A stretch of 64,000 nucleotides of DNA from the NCBI RefSeq assembly GCF_018380615.1, contig NZ_JAGYVZ010000005.1, forward strand, positions 186,001-250,000, written 5' to 3'. Of the stretch, positions 27,813-35,639 are shown in pieces. A program made the position numbers and the translations under genes. The notes beneath the pieces were generated by a model that worked only from the letters and a program-made list of their open reading frames with translations, searched no databases and had not been told where the DNA came from. The stretch comes from Flavobacterium psychroterrae. Its GTDB lineage: Bacteria > Bacteroidota > Bacteroidia > Flavobacteriales > Flavobacteriaceae. The first letter of the stretch is position 1; each line of letters opens with the position of its first letter.

Positions 27813-28367
27813 ATGACAAAAAATCGTAAATTTAAACTTGAAGGTTTGATACCCAATGTGTTATTTTCGATAAAATATGATGGGGAAGGAAAATGTGAAT
27901 TTGTAAAATTGTTTGAAAAGTGGGACGATCCTTTATGGCTATATAATTTTTTTAAAGCAAACCAAGCTGATTTAAATAGTGGAGCGTGGGGAAGTATTAC
28001 AATTGCCAATGCAGTTCGTCAAACACATGCGCAAGCAAAAGAAATGAAAAAATTAATTTTGTCAATTGCAAATGGACAAGATGATAATTTTACGATTCTT
28101 TCTCAATATTTTATGCCATTAATAAATGGAAAATACGGAAAATTAGAATGGGATAAAGGCAAAGGCTTATTAAAACATAATTGGCTAAGAATTTATGCAG
28201 TTCGTTGCTCTAAAAACACCTATTTAATTACGGGTGGTGGTATTAAACTGACAAGAGATATGTCTCCACCGCATTTGCAGGATGAACTTGTAAAACTACA
28301 ACAGGCCGAAAATTATCTGCGGTCTGGAGAAGATGATCAAATTGATTTGTGTTATCTCGACTTATAA
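27813..28367 (+). CDS. Probable RelE/HigB-like toxin of a TAC module
   Basis: 184 residues from the ATG at 27813. The C-terminal half has the ring of a RelE/HigB-type mRNA-interferase fold: GKLEWDKGKGLLKHNWLRIYAVRCSKN, then TYLITGGGIKLTRDM. The basic residues and the RIYAVR / TGGGIK strands are as in Bacteroidota toxin-like proteins. The N-terminal half (VLFSIKYDGEGKCEFVKLFEKW) is unassigned. It is followed 5 bases later by an Xre-type HTH gene and then a SecB-like gene, an order known from toxin-antitoxin-chaperone systems. The toxin call is contextual. Confidence 0.6.
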   Translation: MTKNRKFKLEGLIPNVLFSIKYDGEGKCEFVKLFEKWDDPLWLYNFFKANQADLNSGAWGSITIANAVRQTHAQAKEMKKLILSIANGQDDNFTILSQYFMPLINGKYGKLEWDKGKGLLKHNWLRIYAVRCSKNTYLITGGGIKLTRDMSPPHLQDELVKLQQAENYLRSGEDDQIDLCYLDL

Positions 28368-28372
28368 ATATT

Positions 28373-28837
28373 ATGGAAAACAATAAAAAACTAGAACAAC
28401 TTATTGACGAGTCAAATTTCAATAACTCTTGGAAAGAAGACTTTCAATTACAATTAGAAAACGAATTAGATGATTTCTATTTTGAACTGTCTGTACGTAT
28501 AATTGAACGTATGGATTTATTAGGTTGGAATCAAGTAGTATTAGCAGAAAAACTTGGTGTTTCCAAACAGTATGTTTCAAAATTACTTAAGTCAAAACAA
28601 AATCTTGGTTTAGAATCAATTTTCAAAATTCAGCAAATATTAGAACTGAAACTAATTGCAATTCCGGATCAAAATCCTTTAAAGCTAGAAAAACCGCAAA
28701 TTACAATTAGACTTGAAGCCCCAACGCTTGCGTACATCTCTGCTTTTGACGATACAATACCTAATTATCCGACACAAAATCAATACACTGCAAAATGGCA
28801 AAAAGTAGCAAAATCAAAGTACAGCTGCAACTGTTAA
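28373..28837 (+). CDS. Xre-type HTH antitoxin
   Basis: 154 residues from the ATG at 28373. Helix-turn-helix at about residues 45-90: RIIERMDLLGWNQVVLAEKLG, then VSKQYVSKLLKSKQNLGLES. The ~50-residue C-terminal tail (TLAYISAFDDTIPNYPTQNQ...) is disordered-looking with hydrophobic residues, as expected of a chaperone-addiction tail that a SecB-like partner binds. The last 43 bases overlap the next gene in another frame. Likely represses its own operon. Confidence 0.75.
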   Translation: MENNKKLEQLIDESNFNNSWKEDFQLQLENELDDFYFELSVRIIERMDLLGWNQVVLAEKLGVSKQYVSKLLKSKQNLGLESIFKIQQILELKLIAIPDQNPLKLEKPQITIRLEAPTLAYISAFDDTIPNYPTQNQYTAKWQKVAKSKYSCNC

Positions 28838-29304
28838 AACTTACGACTGAGCAGTTTTTTCATGCAGAAAGCATTACTTCTAAAGTTGACAAAACTGGTT
28901 TAAGTATAAGTAATTCGCTTGAATATGGTCTTGACATATCAAAGTTAGCCACAGGATGCATCTATAAATTTGAATTAATTAAAGATGATGGCAATGTGCC
29001 AGTTCTAGTTCTTGAGGTTGGTGCGCATTTTAAAATAGATGAGAAATCTTTTGATAAACTTTTCGACAAAAAAGAAAATACTTTTACATTACCTTTTGCT
29101 ACAGTCTGTTTAATGCTCTCTGTTGCAGTTGGTGCCGCACGTGGCTTTTTACATGCGAAGACTGAAGGAACAAATATTAATGTATCCATTCCGATTTTCG
29201 ATCCTGAGACTATTATAACAGGAGATTTAATAATACCTATTTCTTCCAAATCATTAGAAATCACAAAAAAGAAAAAATCAAATAAAAGAAATCCCACTGA
29301 GTAG
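28795..29304 (+). CDS. SecB-like chaperone of the TAC module
   Basis: 169 residues. The beta-strand pattern GLSISNSLEYGLDIS...CIYKFELIKDDG, then VLVLEVGAHFKIDE and, after LPFATVCLMLSVAVGAARGFLHAKTEG, the ending INVSIPIFDPE match the SecB fold, where a long helix precedes a Pro-containing strand. Solitary SecB-like genes beside a toxin-antitoxin pair define TAC systems such as the mycobacterial HigBA-SecB-like set. The start overlaps the antitoxin by 43 bases. The Lys-rich tail ends inside the terminator stem. Homology is judged by eye. Confidence 0.6.
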   Translation: MAKSSKIKVQLQLLKLTTEQFFHAESITSKVDKTGLSISNSLEYGLDISKLATGCIYKFELIKDDGNVPVLVLEVGAHFKIDEKSFDKLFDKKENTFTLPFATVCLMLSVAVGAARGFLHAKTEGTNINVSIPIFDPETIITGDLIIPISSKSLEITKKKKSNKRNPTE

Positions 29305-29322
29305 TGAGATTTCTTTCTTTTT
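29285..29322 (+). terminator. Terminator of the TAC operon
   Basis: AAAGAAATCCCACT / AGTGAGATTTCTTT stem (one mismatch) followed by CTTTTTT. The stop codon of the SecB-like gene lies within the loop side of the hairpin. Confidence 0.8.
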
Positions 29323-29484
29323 TATTAATTGTGCCTCTATATAACCACATCTTGAATTGAATCAATTTTAAATGCAAAATCCACTTTAAACTAGCTGGAT
29401 TTTGCATTTATAAAGAAAATTGCAGTATTAATTTCCATATCTTTTTTAATTTCCGTCAATATTTTAATAAACTTCCTATACTAG

Positions 29485-29557
29485 TACGAACGTCTCGCTC
29501 ATGAACATTAAGAATATTTAGTGATATAGACTGTAAACACGAGCGAGATGCTCTCGC
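29485..29557. repeat. Two short CGAGCG/CGCTCG repeat units
   Basis: ACGAACGTCTCGCTCATG at 29486 and CACGAGCGAGATGCTCTCG at 29538, in opposite senses. They belong to the same family as 27395, 30764, 31042 and 32022. They occupy the gap 29305-29601. Confidence 0.65.
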
Positions 29558-29601
29558 CATTACACATAATTGAAAAGACTTCTAAAACATCAAGTAATTA
29601 C

Positions 29602-30675
29602 TTATTCATAGTTTTTTATAGTAGAAAGTAATTCTTTTTTGAATTTATAAATTTCATCAAGACTTTGCAAAGGTTGCTTTTCACCATTATCTTTTCCATT
29701 ATGAAACAACTCTACATATTTGTTAGCAGAATTAAAATGTAATCTACATAATGGCTTTCTGTTATTATCGTCTAGTAAAATTCCAAAGTAAGATTGTGTA
29801 TCTCTAAAAAATATTCTATTAGCAGGAATTGCTTCTCTTAAAATTGCTTTGATAATTTGTGAACCTTCTATTTCTTCTTCGGTTGTAATAAATCTTGGCG
29901 TTTCAATTTCTTCATCTACAGAAGATAATTTTTGATTTTCTTTTGATGGAATAGTTTCACCAATATTTAATGCGTTTTTAAGCCTGAAATTTATTGATTC
30001 ATTTATAGAGTTAGCAAAAGCTTTCTTTGTGTATTCTTTAAAAGCGACTAATCTTGACGCAGTTAATGGTTTATTAAAAAATTTACTTACCAGAAGCTTT
30101 ACAATTTCATCAGACGGATTTTGTAATTCTTTTTCAAATTCATTTCTTATTGCTTTTATATATTTTAATGCTTCTGCCGAGTCTAAAATATTTTCTAAAT
30201 TATAACTGCTTTTGGTGAAATTTTCAAGAATTTTTAAGCTGGAATCAGAAATATTTGCCAAGTCTAAGGTGAAAAATGGCTTTTCATCCATTATGTTTGG
30301 TTTTTCTAAATCAGCATAAAAATTATATGTATGACCATTAGTTAAAACTCCAAAACGAGATTTTGAAACATGATAATATCGATGAAGTTGTGAATTATGC
30401 GCATCAGCATTTTCTTTCCAATGTTTACATTCAATAATTAAAATGGGTTCACCATCTTTCTTAATTACATAATCTATTTTCTCACCCTTTTTTGTACCAA
30501 TATCACATATAAATTCTGGAATTACTTCTGTAGGATTAAAAATATCAAATCCCAAAATTTGAATAAATGGCATTACAAATGCATTTTTAGTAGCTTCTTC
30601 GGTATTAATTTGATCTTTTAATGAATCAACTCTTTGGTGTAATTGCTCAAGTTTTAGTCTTAAATCTGCTTCCAT
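29602..30675 (-). CDS. Solitary HsdR_N-like restriction nuclease domain protein
   Basis: 357 residues. The N-terminal ~160 match the nuclease end of type I restriction R subunits: TEEATKNAFVMPFIQILGFDIFNP, then EKIDYVIKKDGEPILIIECKHW, giving a PD-(D/E)xK site with D68, E82 and K84. There is no helicase part, and no methylase or specificity gene nearby. The C-terminal part (GSQIIKAILREAIPANRIFFRD, then KYVELFHNG) is of the kind found in stand-alone members. Probably a defence-type DNA nuclease; neighbouring the TAC module it suggests a small defence cluster. Confidence 0.75.
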   Translation of the reverse strand: MEADLRLKLEQLHQRVDSLKDQINTEEATKNAFVMPFIQILGFDIFNPTEVIPEFICDIGTKKGEKIDYVIKKDGEPILIIECKHWKENADAHNSQLHRYYHVSKSRFGVLTNGHTYNFYADLEKPNIMDEKPFFTLDLANISDSSLKILENFTKSSYNLENILDSAEALKYIKAIRNEFEKELQNPSDEIVKLLVSKFFNKPLTASRLVAFKEYTKKAFANSINESINFRLKNALNIGETIPSKENQKLSSVDEEIETPRFITTEEEIEGSQIIKAILREAIPANRIFFRDTQSYFGILLDDNNRKPLCRLHFNSANKYVELFHNGKDNGEKQPLQSLDEIYKFKKELLSTIKNYE

Positions 30676-30924
30676 ATTTTTAGTATATTGGTGTTTCTAT
30701 TGCTATCTAGATGTTTATTTGGGTTTATTCAATTTTCTACACAGTAGCAAAAATGATAACCAACTGACGTGAGCATCTCGCTCGTAAAAGCAATTTTCAA
30801 ATGTAGATTATCGATTTACAAATTATTTACGGAAAACCATATTTGTAGAGTTAAATCTTATTTATCAAAAATATCAATTAACCATTCTAAAACAAGCAAG
30901 TACTTATACCTGATTTTGTCCACA

Positions 30925-30952
30925 AAAAAAGCTCAACCAAAGTTGAGCTTTC
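30925..30952 (-). terminator. Terminator hairpin
   Basis: AAAGCTCAAC / GTTGAGCTTT perfect stem; on the minus strand it is followed by TTTTTTTG. It would end leftward transcription coming from the broken lipoprotein gene at 31151-31836. Confidence 0.75.
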
Positions 30953-31041
30953 ACATATTAAAAAAAATCATTCCTTTCTCCAAATCCTAGTATTCAAATC
31001 CAGTTCATGAACAATATCACGCATAAACCGTACAATCGAAG

Positions 31042-31142
31042 ATCCTCTGCTGGCGCGAGCGTCGCGCTCGTGCACATCAACGGATTTCAATTCTGTTATA
31101 TCAACGTTGCGTTCACGAGCGAGACGCTCGCGCTAGCGGGGG
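31042..31142. repeat. 101-bp GC-rich repeat, intact copy
   Basis: Contains two hairpin units: CGAGCG-TCG-CGCTCG on the left and CGAGCG-AGA-CGCTCG on the right, ending GCTAGCGGGG. The spacer between them is CACATCAACGGATTTC. A second copy of equal length lies at 32022-32122 with about seven differences. Confidence 0.85.
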
Positions 31143-31150
31143 ATTTAACA

Positions 31151-31836
31151 TTATCTTTTTATTTTAAAAGTGACTATCGAATCACAAATATTAAATCCAA
31201 AATGATAAAAATGATTAGAAACCTTTTTTATTTTTATTTCACTTTCAATGTTTCCATATTTTAAACAATCATATTTTTTTAATTCATTATATGGTATATT
31301 TATTGGAATGTTCTTATTTAATTTACAATCAAATAAGAACAAATTATATTTTTCATCTTTGTAAATAATTAATTCGTTTTTTTAAATCAAATTTTACTTC
31401 AAGTCCAATCAAACATTGATTTAGTTTTTTTTTATCAAATAAGAAAAATTTAATATTTCCCCCACCACTTTGCTTAATTGCAAAAAAATGGCTAAACTCA
31501 CTACCATCAAAATAAACTGTGTTTTTTTTTGGTTGAAATAACACCAGACATGATTATTGTATCGATGTCTTTACCTAAAAAATTAAAATTAATTCTACTG
31601 TCATTTTCTTCAACATTGTTTGCAAATACAACAAGCTTAAAATTGTTTTTTAGTAGAAAAGTGTCGGTTTTTATGGTATCGTTACTTTCGTCATAAAGAA
31701 AAATTTTATTATTACACTGTTTTAGTGAGGTACTATTTTTATTACCAGTAATCTGATTATTTTTGTCTTTTTTTAATAATCTGCCACAGCTACTTATTAA
31801 AAATACAACTACTAATATTTGAATTAGTTTTTTCAT
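31151..31836 (-). pseudogene. Lipoprotein gene broken by two frameshifts
   Basis: Three consecutive frames join into one protein of about 228 residues. It starts at 31836 with a lipoprotein signal (MKKLIQILVVVFLISSCG). The frame first breaks in a run of nine A (near 31522-31530): TIIMSGVI then continues as QPKKNTVYFDGSEF. It breaks again in a run of eight A (near 31376-31383): KFDLK then continues as KNELIIYKDEKYN. Both breaks are in homopolymers, so either true decay or sequencing error is possible. Family unknown. Position after a Tle1/DUF2931 pair suggests an old immunity-type lipoprotein. Confidence 0.7.
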
Positions 31837-31916
31837 AAATTGCGATCCATAAAATATTTCCAAATATATCCTTTATTGTTTTCATGATCTTTATAGGGTT
31901 TCCAAAATATATGTCT

Positions 31917-32020
31917 TCATACAACTGTCGTTGCTTTATTAAGAGTTCTTCCCATATTATATTTAATTGTTCCTACTGTTTCGTAATAATCTACATTTTT
32001 TATACTTTCAGATTCATGTG
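31917..32020 (-). pseudogene. Possible coding remnant
   Basis: On the minus strand a frame reads HESESIKNVDYYETVGTIKY and on to a TGA at 31917-31919. The same frame then continues open for about 27 more codons. It has natural composition but no start, because it runs out of the GC-rich repeat at 32022. Perhaps the tail of an older effector gene. No homology assigned. Confidence 0.3.
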
Positions 32021-32021
32021 A

Positions 32022-32122
32022 ATCCTCTGCTGGCGCGACCGTCGCGCTCGTGCACATCCACGGATTTCAATTCTGTTATATCAACTTTGCGTTCACGAGG
32101 TAGACGCTCGTGCTAGCTGGGG
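32022..32122. repeat. 101-bp GC-rich repeat, decayed copy
   Basis: Same length and order as 31042-31142 but with changes (GACC for GAGC, CGAGGTAGACG for CGAGCGAGACG, GCTAGCTGGGG for GCTAGCGGGG) that spoil its hairpins. It lies between coding remnants. Confidence 0.85.
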
Positions 32123-32133
32123 CTAATAATGTA

Positions 32134-32223
32134 TTATTGCCCGTTTTTAAGTACAACATTAAATCCATCATAGTTCGCTGGTAAATGGCCATATTTATTG
32201 CAAATCTGTTTCAGTATTTTCCC
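32134..32223 (-). pseudogene. Vestigial C-terminus of a DUF2235 (Tle1-like) protein
   Basis: Directly after the stop of the DUF2931 gene the minus strand codes KILKQICNKYGHLPANYDGF and a stop at 32134. This closely follows the C-terminal segment of the intact DUF2235 protein upstream (YICNKYVHLSAHYGGLDALY). No start or further domain remains. It is best read as the tail of a displaced second copy. Confidence 0.55.
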
Positions 32224-33399
32224 TTACTTTTCTTGCCAATATTCAATTTCTAGAGTTTTCAAAGGTTCTCTGCCTTCCCACTTAGGAAAAACAAAACCTT
32301 TTGGAAGAGAATAATAGGATTTTATATTTTTATCTTCAGAATCTAACATTATAAACTCCATCAATTTTATTTTTTTATTTTTACCTGTTAGCCACAAAAT
32401 ACCCTTGTCTCCACCTTTATATGAACTGATAATTATACGGTTGTAATATTCAGTTTTATTTGAAATTGAATCGACATAAGGTCTAGAAACTAATTCTTTT
32501 AGATTTTGTGGCATTACCAAAATTCCATGCATCATTTTATCTTGATTAGTTATTTTCCATTTTAAATCAATTTGAACCGGCAGTTTTTCTTGTCTTTTCA
32601 AATTATTATTTTTTAAATAATTATAATTTTCCCATTTATAAATATCTATAGAATTGATAGACGCTATATTAGTCCATGATTGATACCAAGAACCATCCCT
32701 TGAATAAATAGTTACTATTTTAGGTTTCACTAAACAATCTTCACTGCTAAATCCTATATCATAATCATACTTTTCTTCTCCTGCTTCCCAAACTGAATAT
32801 GGAACTCCATGTAAATACAAATAAATACTAGTTTCAGAATTAATATATTCTTTTGAATTTTTAACTTCTTTCATGAGTTCCTGATATTCTACATTTCCTT
32901 TCATCCATATTCCTTTATTTTGAGCTTTAAATTTTACAATTTCAGTAATTACCTGACCTGCTTTCATCCAAATAGTAACATTGCCTCCGGGTGCTGTACC
33001 AGCCACCAATACAGTATAATCATCTATTTTACCATATGAATTTACAGCCCCTGAGCGAAACAATTGAATCATTTTTTTTTGAGGTAATTTATATCCTCTT
33101 TCGTATAATATATCGTCTATACCACATGACCATTTTACAAAAACGCTGTCAGGTACTGGTTTAAAAATATCTCCGCCTGTAAAACCTCCCATTGTTATTC
33201 CCCAACCTTGTCCTACGCCAACATTAGTAGAAGCTCCTGCAACACTTTTTCCTTGGTAAAAATATTCTACAAAAGGAGCTGCTGAATAATATTTAGGAGA
33301 AGAAATTCCTGCATTCCATTTAAATTTTTCTTGTTTTTTTGGAGATTGGCAACTTGCCATTAAGACAAAAAGCAAAAGAGTATAACTAACGATTCGCAT
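32224..33399 (-). CDS. DUF2931-type lipoprotein, putative immunity partner
   Basis: 391 residues from the ATG at 33399, which gives a clean lipoprotein signal (MRIVSYTLLLFVLMASC). Starting at 33444 would bury it. The body has FKWNAGISSPKYYSAAPFVE and GWGITMGGFTGGDIFKPVPDS, typical of DUF2931. It overlaps the end of the Tle1-like gene by 14 bases. An envelope lipoprotein encoded directly behind a predicted phospholipase effector is the usual layout of Tle/Tli immunity pairs. That role is inference. Confidence 0.75.
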   Translation of the reverse strand: MRIVSYTLLLFVLMASCQSPKKQEKFKWNAGISSPKYYSAAPFVEYFYQGKSVAGASTNVGVGQGWGITMGGFTGGDIFKPVPDSVFVKWSCGIDDILYERGYKLPQKKMIQLFRSGAVNSYGKIDDYTVLVAGTAPGGNVTIWMKAGQVITEIVKFKAQNKGIWMKGNVEYQELMKEVKNSKEYINSETSIYLYLHGVPYSVWEAGEEKYDYDIGFSSEDCLVKPKIVTIYSRDGSWYQSWTNIASINSIDIYKWENYNYLKNNNLKRQEKLPVQIDLKWKITNQDKMMHGILVMPQNLKELVSRPYVDSISNKTEYYNRIIISSYKGGDKGILWLTGKNKKIKLMEFIMLDSEDKNIKSYYSLPKGFVFPKWEGREPLKTLEIEYWQEK

Positions 33400-35284
33400 A
33401 AAACTTTCTTTTATAAGTGATATTTCCATTTTCGTCTTTTTCATAGGCTACAGGATAATTGACAAAACCATAATTTCCTAGAATAGAATGATCACCTGTT
33501 TTAGAATATAATGCATCTAAACCACCATAATGTGCCGATAAGTGTACATATTTATTACAAATATAACTGTACATTTCCTTAGAGAGTTTATACGGTTTCT
33601 TATCTTCTTTTTTGCTGATTTCTAACATTTTAGTTAAATACTCTTTTAATATGATATCTTTTTCGGGTATTTCATATTCGAAAGGATAGTCTATCTTAGC
33701 ATTATTGCCTATTGCAGTCTTATAATTTTCATAAAAAGGAACCTCATGATCTATTGCTTTCTGGAGCATTACATACATAGGGACCAAGCTGTATTTGTTT
33801 GAAATTATTCTTTGATCCGTTATCATATAATGGTCTGAAAGTTTGGTCTCGCTTACTGTATGTTTTTTTGTGGGGTCATAAACCCGTTCTTGGGGTGGCA
33901 AATAATCACCGGATCTCTGCACTTCTTTACTTTCTATTATCGGAAAGTATTTATCAAAAAGTGGGTCGGCGGTAGTTTCCTGATAATGATCGTAGGTATT
34001 AATTAAGTCAATTTCTGTTTTGTTTTTAGAGAAATAGTGATTAACATAAAAATCCTTTACCTTTTGTTTTTCAGCTAATATACCTGAATTATTTACAGGA
34101 ACATCAAAAAAATCAACTACAGATTTGTACTTGTCTAAACTGGCATATCCGCCGCCAATATCTGAATGCGCTCCAAGCATTGTAAAAGTAAATCCGGTAT
34201 CAACAGGAGTAAGTGCAAAATTTTCGCGCCATTCGTTTTGAGCTAAAATGTGAAAAACTTTCTTGATTCCTAAACCTGCCAGACTGGTTTTTATGGTTTG
34301 TAAACTTGCCTGTGCCACACTTGACATTAGACCTATAACTGGCAATGAAGAGAGTTTGTATCCTAAATTTTCCTTTATTACCATATCGCCGACTACGGTA
34401 TCAAAAACGCCTAAAAATCGTATTTCTATACTATACGTTTGCCCAACCGGCAGATATCCTTTTTCCTGTAGTTTCTTTCCCAGTAAACCACCTGCATGTA
34501 TAAGTACTGTTTGTGCAGAGCCTTGATTATGTTTGTCTTTTGGGATAACTTTATAATCTACTGTTTTTTTTACTTCGTTGCAAAAATGTCTTGCTGCTGC
34601 TGCGCCACGGCTAAAACCAAAAACATCAAAAACTATTTTATTGATTTTTTTGGTCGTTGGGATATTGATAAACTGGTCGTTGACCATATTTTCAATTCCC
34701 TGTTCTACACGGCTTAATATTCCCCAACCAGAACGCCCAAATGCTGAACCTAAAACATCATCAGCTTCATCCTGTTTTGTACCAATGCCCTCTACATATT
34801 GTTTAAGAATTACATATTCGCCACCAAATTCTTTTTTATCATCAATGACTGTAACTTCTTTATACAAATCATGCAGTTTGACAATATTAGAATAAGGATT
34901 CCAGTAACTGTCACGATCAGCCACTTTCACTTTTACATTTACCTCGCGCTGTTGTTTGTCTTTAACCGTATTTATAAACTCAAAACTTGCGGGTATGGTA
35001 TCCGCTTTATAAAATGCTTCACTTGATTTAATTTTAGAGTAATATGTTTTTTCAGAGTTAAAACGATTATTGCCTGTACCATCAAAAAACATTCCTACAT
35101 ATACATTTACGGCATCTTCCAGTTGTTTTGGCACATACTTTTCAGGATCACCATAGCTATAACTGGGCGCAAAATAATCAATGTGTCCGTTAGAATTATG
35201 TTCGATTCCTTCATTTGCAAATACTTTAGACACGCCGCCAGTTTTTTCATTAATATTGCCTTTTACTCTTATATATTCTGACAT
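33386..35284 (-). CDS. Tle1-like phospholipase effector (DUF2235)
   Basis: 632 residues. DUF2235 alpha/beta-hydrolase: opening strand VYVGMFFDGTGNN (about residue 61), nucleophile elbow FGFSRGAAAARHF (GxSxG, near 224), LGVFDTVVG with a probable acid, and GAHSDIGGGY (near 373). Such proteins are type VI secretion lipases (Tle1) when found beside vgrG, as here. No signal peptide, consistent with T6SS delivery. Order in the module: vgrG, 85-residue ORF, this gene, DUF2931 lipoprotein. Confidence 0.85.
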   Translation of the reverse strand: MSEYIRVKGNINEKTGGVSKVFANEGIEHNSNGHIDYFAPSYSYGDPEKYVPKQLEDAVNVYVGMFFDGTGNNRFNSEKTYYSKIKSSEAFYKADTIPASFEFINTVKDKQQREVNVKVKVADRDSYWNPYSNIVKLHDLYKEVTVIDDKKEFGGEYVILKQYVEGIGTKQDEADDVLGSAFGRSGWGILSRVEQGIENMVNDQFINIPTTKKINKIVFDVFGFSRGAAAARHFCNEVKKTVDYKVIPKDKHNQGSAQTVLIHAGGLLGKKLQEKGYLPVGQTYSIEIRFLGVFDTVVGDMVIKENLGYKLSSLPVIGLMSSVAQASLQTIKTSLAGLGIKKVFHILAQNEWRENFALTPVDTGFTFTMLGAHSDIGGGYASLDKYKSVVDFFDVPVNNSGILAEKQKVKDFYVNHYFSKNKTEIDLINTYDHYQETTADPLFDKYFPIIESKEVQRSGDYLPPQERVYDPTKKHTVSETKLSDHYMITDQRIISNKYSLVPMYVMLQKAIDHEVPFYENYKTAIGNNAKIDYPFEYEIPEKDIILKEYLTKMLEISKKEDKKPYKLSKEMYSYICNKYVHLSAHYGGLDALYSKTGDHSILGNYGFVNYPVAYEKDENGNITYKRKFYANR

Positions 35285-35286
35285 CG

Positions 35287-35544
35287 TTATTTATTTTCTT
35301 CGGTTATAATTAAAGTTAAAAAGTCTACTGTGCGAAATTGCCCCTTGTCATAAAAAGTTTTATTTGCAATTTCCTGAACTTGTTCGATAGGCATCATGAT
35401 ATATCGTGTACCATTAGATAACTTAATTTCATCTCCCATTTTCTCTAATTGAAAAACCTTTGAGTTGATCTGTATAGTACGTGGATAACTTATCATAATA
35501 TTACCAACAGGATCTTTATAAAAAAAAAACTTTTGGAAATACAT
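35287..35544 (-). CDS. Small protein between vgrG and the Tle1-like gene
   Basis: 85 residues, no recognised domain. It reads as a compact beta-rich protein (IMISYPRTIQINSKVFQLEK, then EIKLSNGTRYIMMPIEQVQE). A shorter start at Met 17 (35496) is possible. The stop lies two bases before the next start, so it is almost certainly co-translated with the Tle1-like effector. It could be an adaptor for loading onto VgrG, but nothing in the sequence proves that. Confidence 0.6.
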   Translation of the reverse strand: MYFQKFFFYKDPVGNIMISYPRTIQINSKVFQLEKMGDEIKLSNGTRYIMMPIEQVQEIANKTFYDKGQFRTVDFLTLIITEENK

Positions 35545-35639
35545 TTAAATACGCATCATTAATTAAATTATAGTAGAAACAATTTAGATCTTTCTTTCTT
35601 ATTATAGTTACGTCACCAAGTGTCTTCATAGTTATATTT

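Larger units (their letters stand above)
30676..31150. other. Gap with repeats and one hairpin
   Basis: No gene that I trust. It contains a CGAGCG-family unit at 30764-30787, a terminator at 30925-30952 and the first ~100-bp GC-rich repeat at 31042-31142. Short ORFs in here run through these repeats. Confidence 0.5.

Noticed and set aside
31007..31264. 85-codon ORF on the plus strand
   Set aside because: Reads through the GC-rich 101-bp repeat and then antisense to the frameshifted lipoprotein gene.
34263..34895. Several plus-strand ORFs opposite the Tle1-like gene
   Set aside because: Antisense shadows of a gene with clear catalytic motifs; no start or ribosome-site support.
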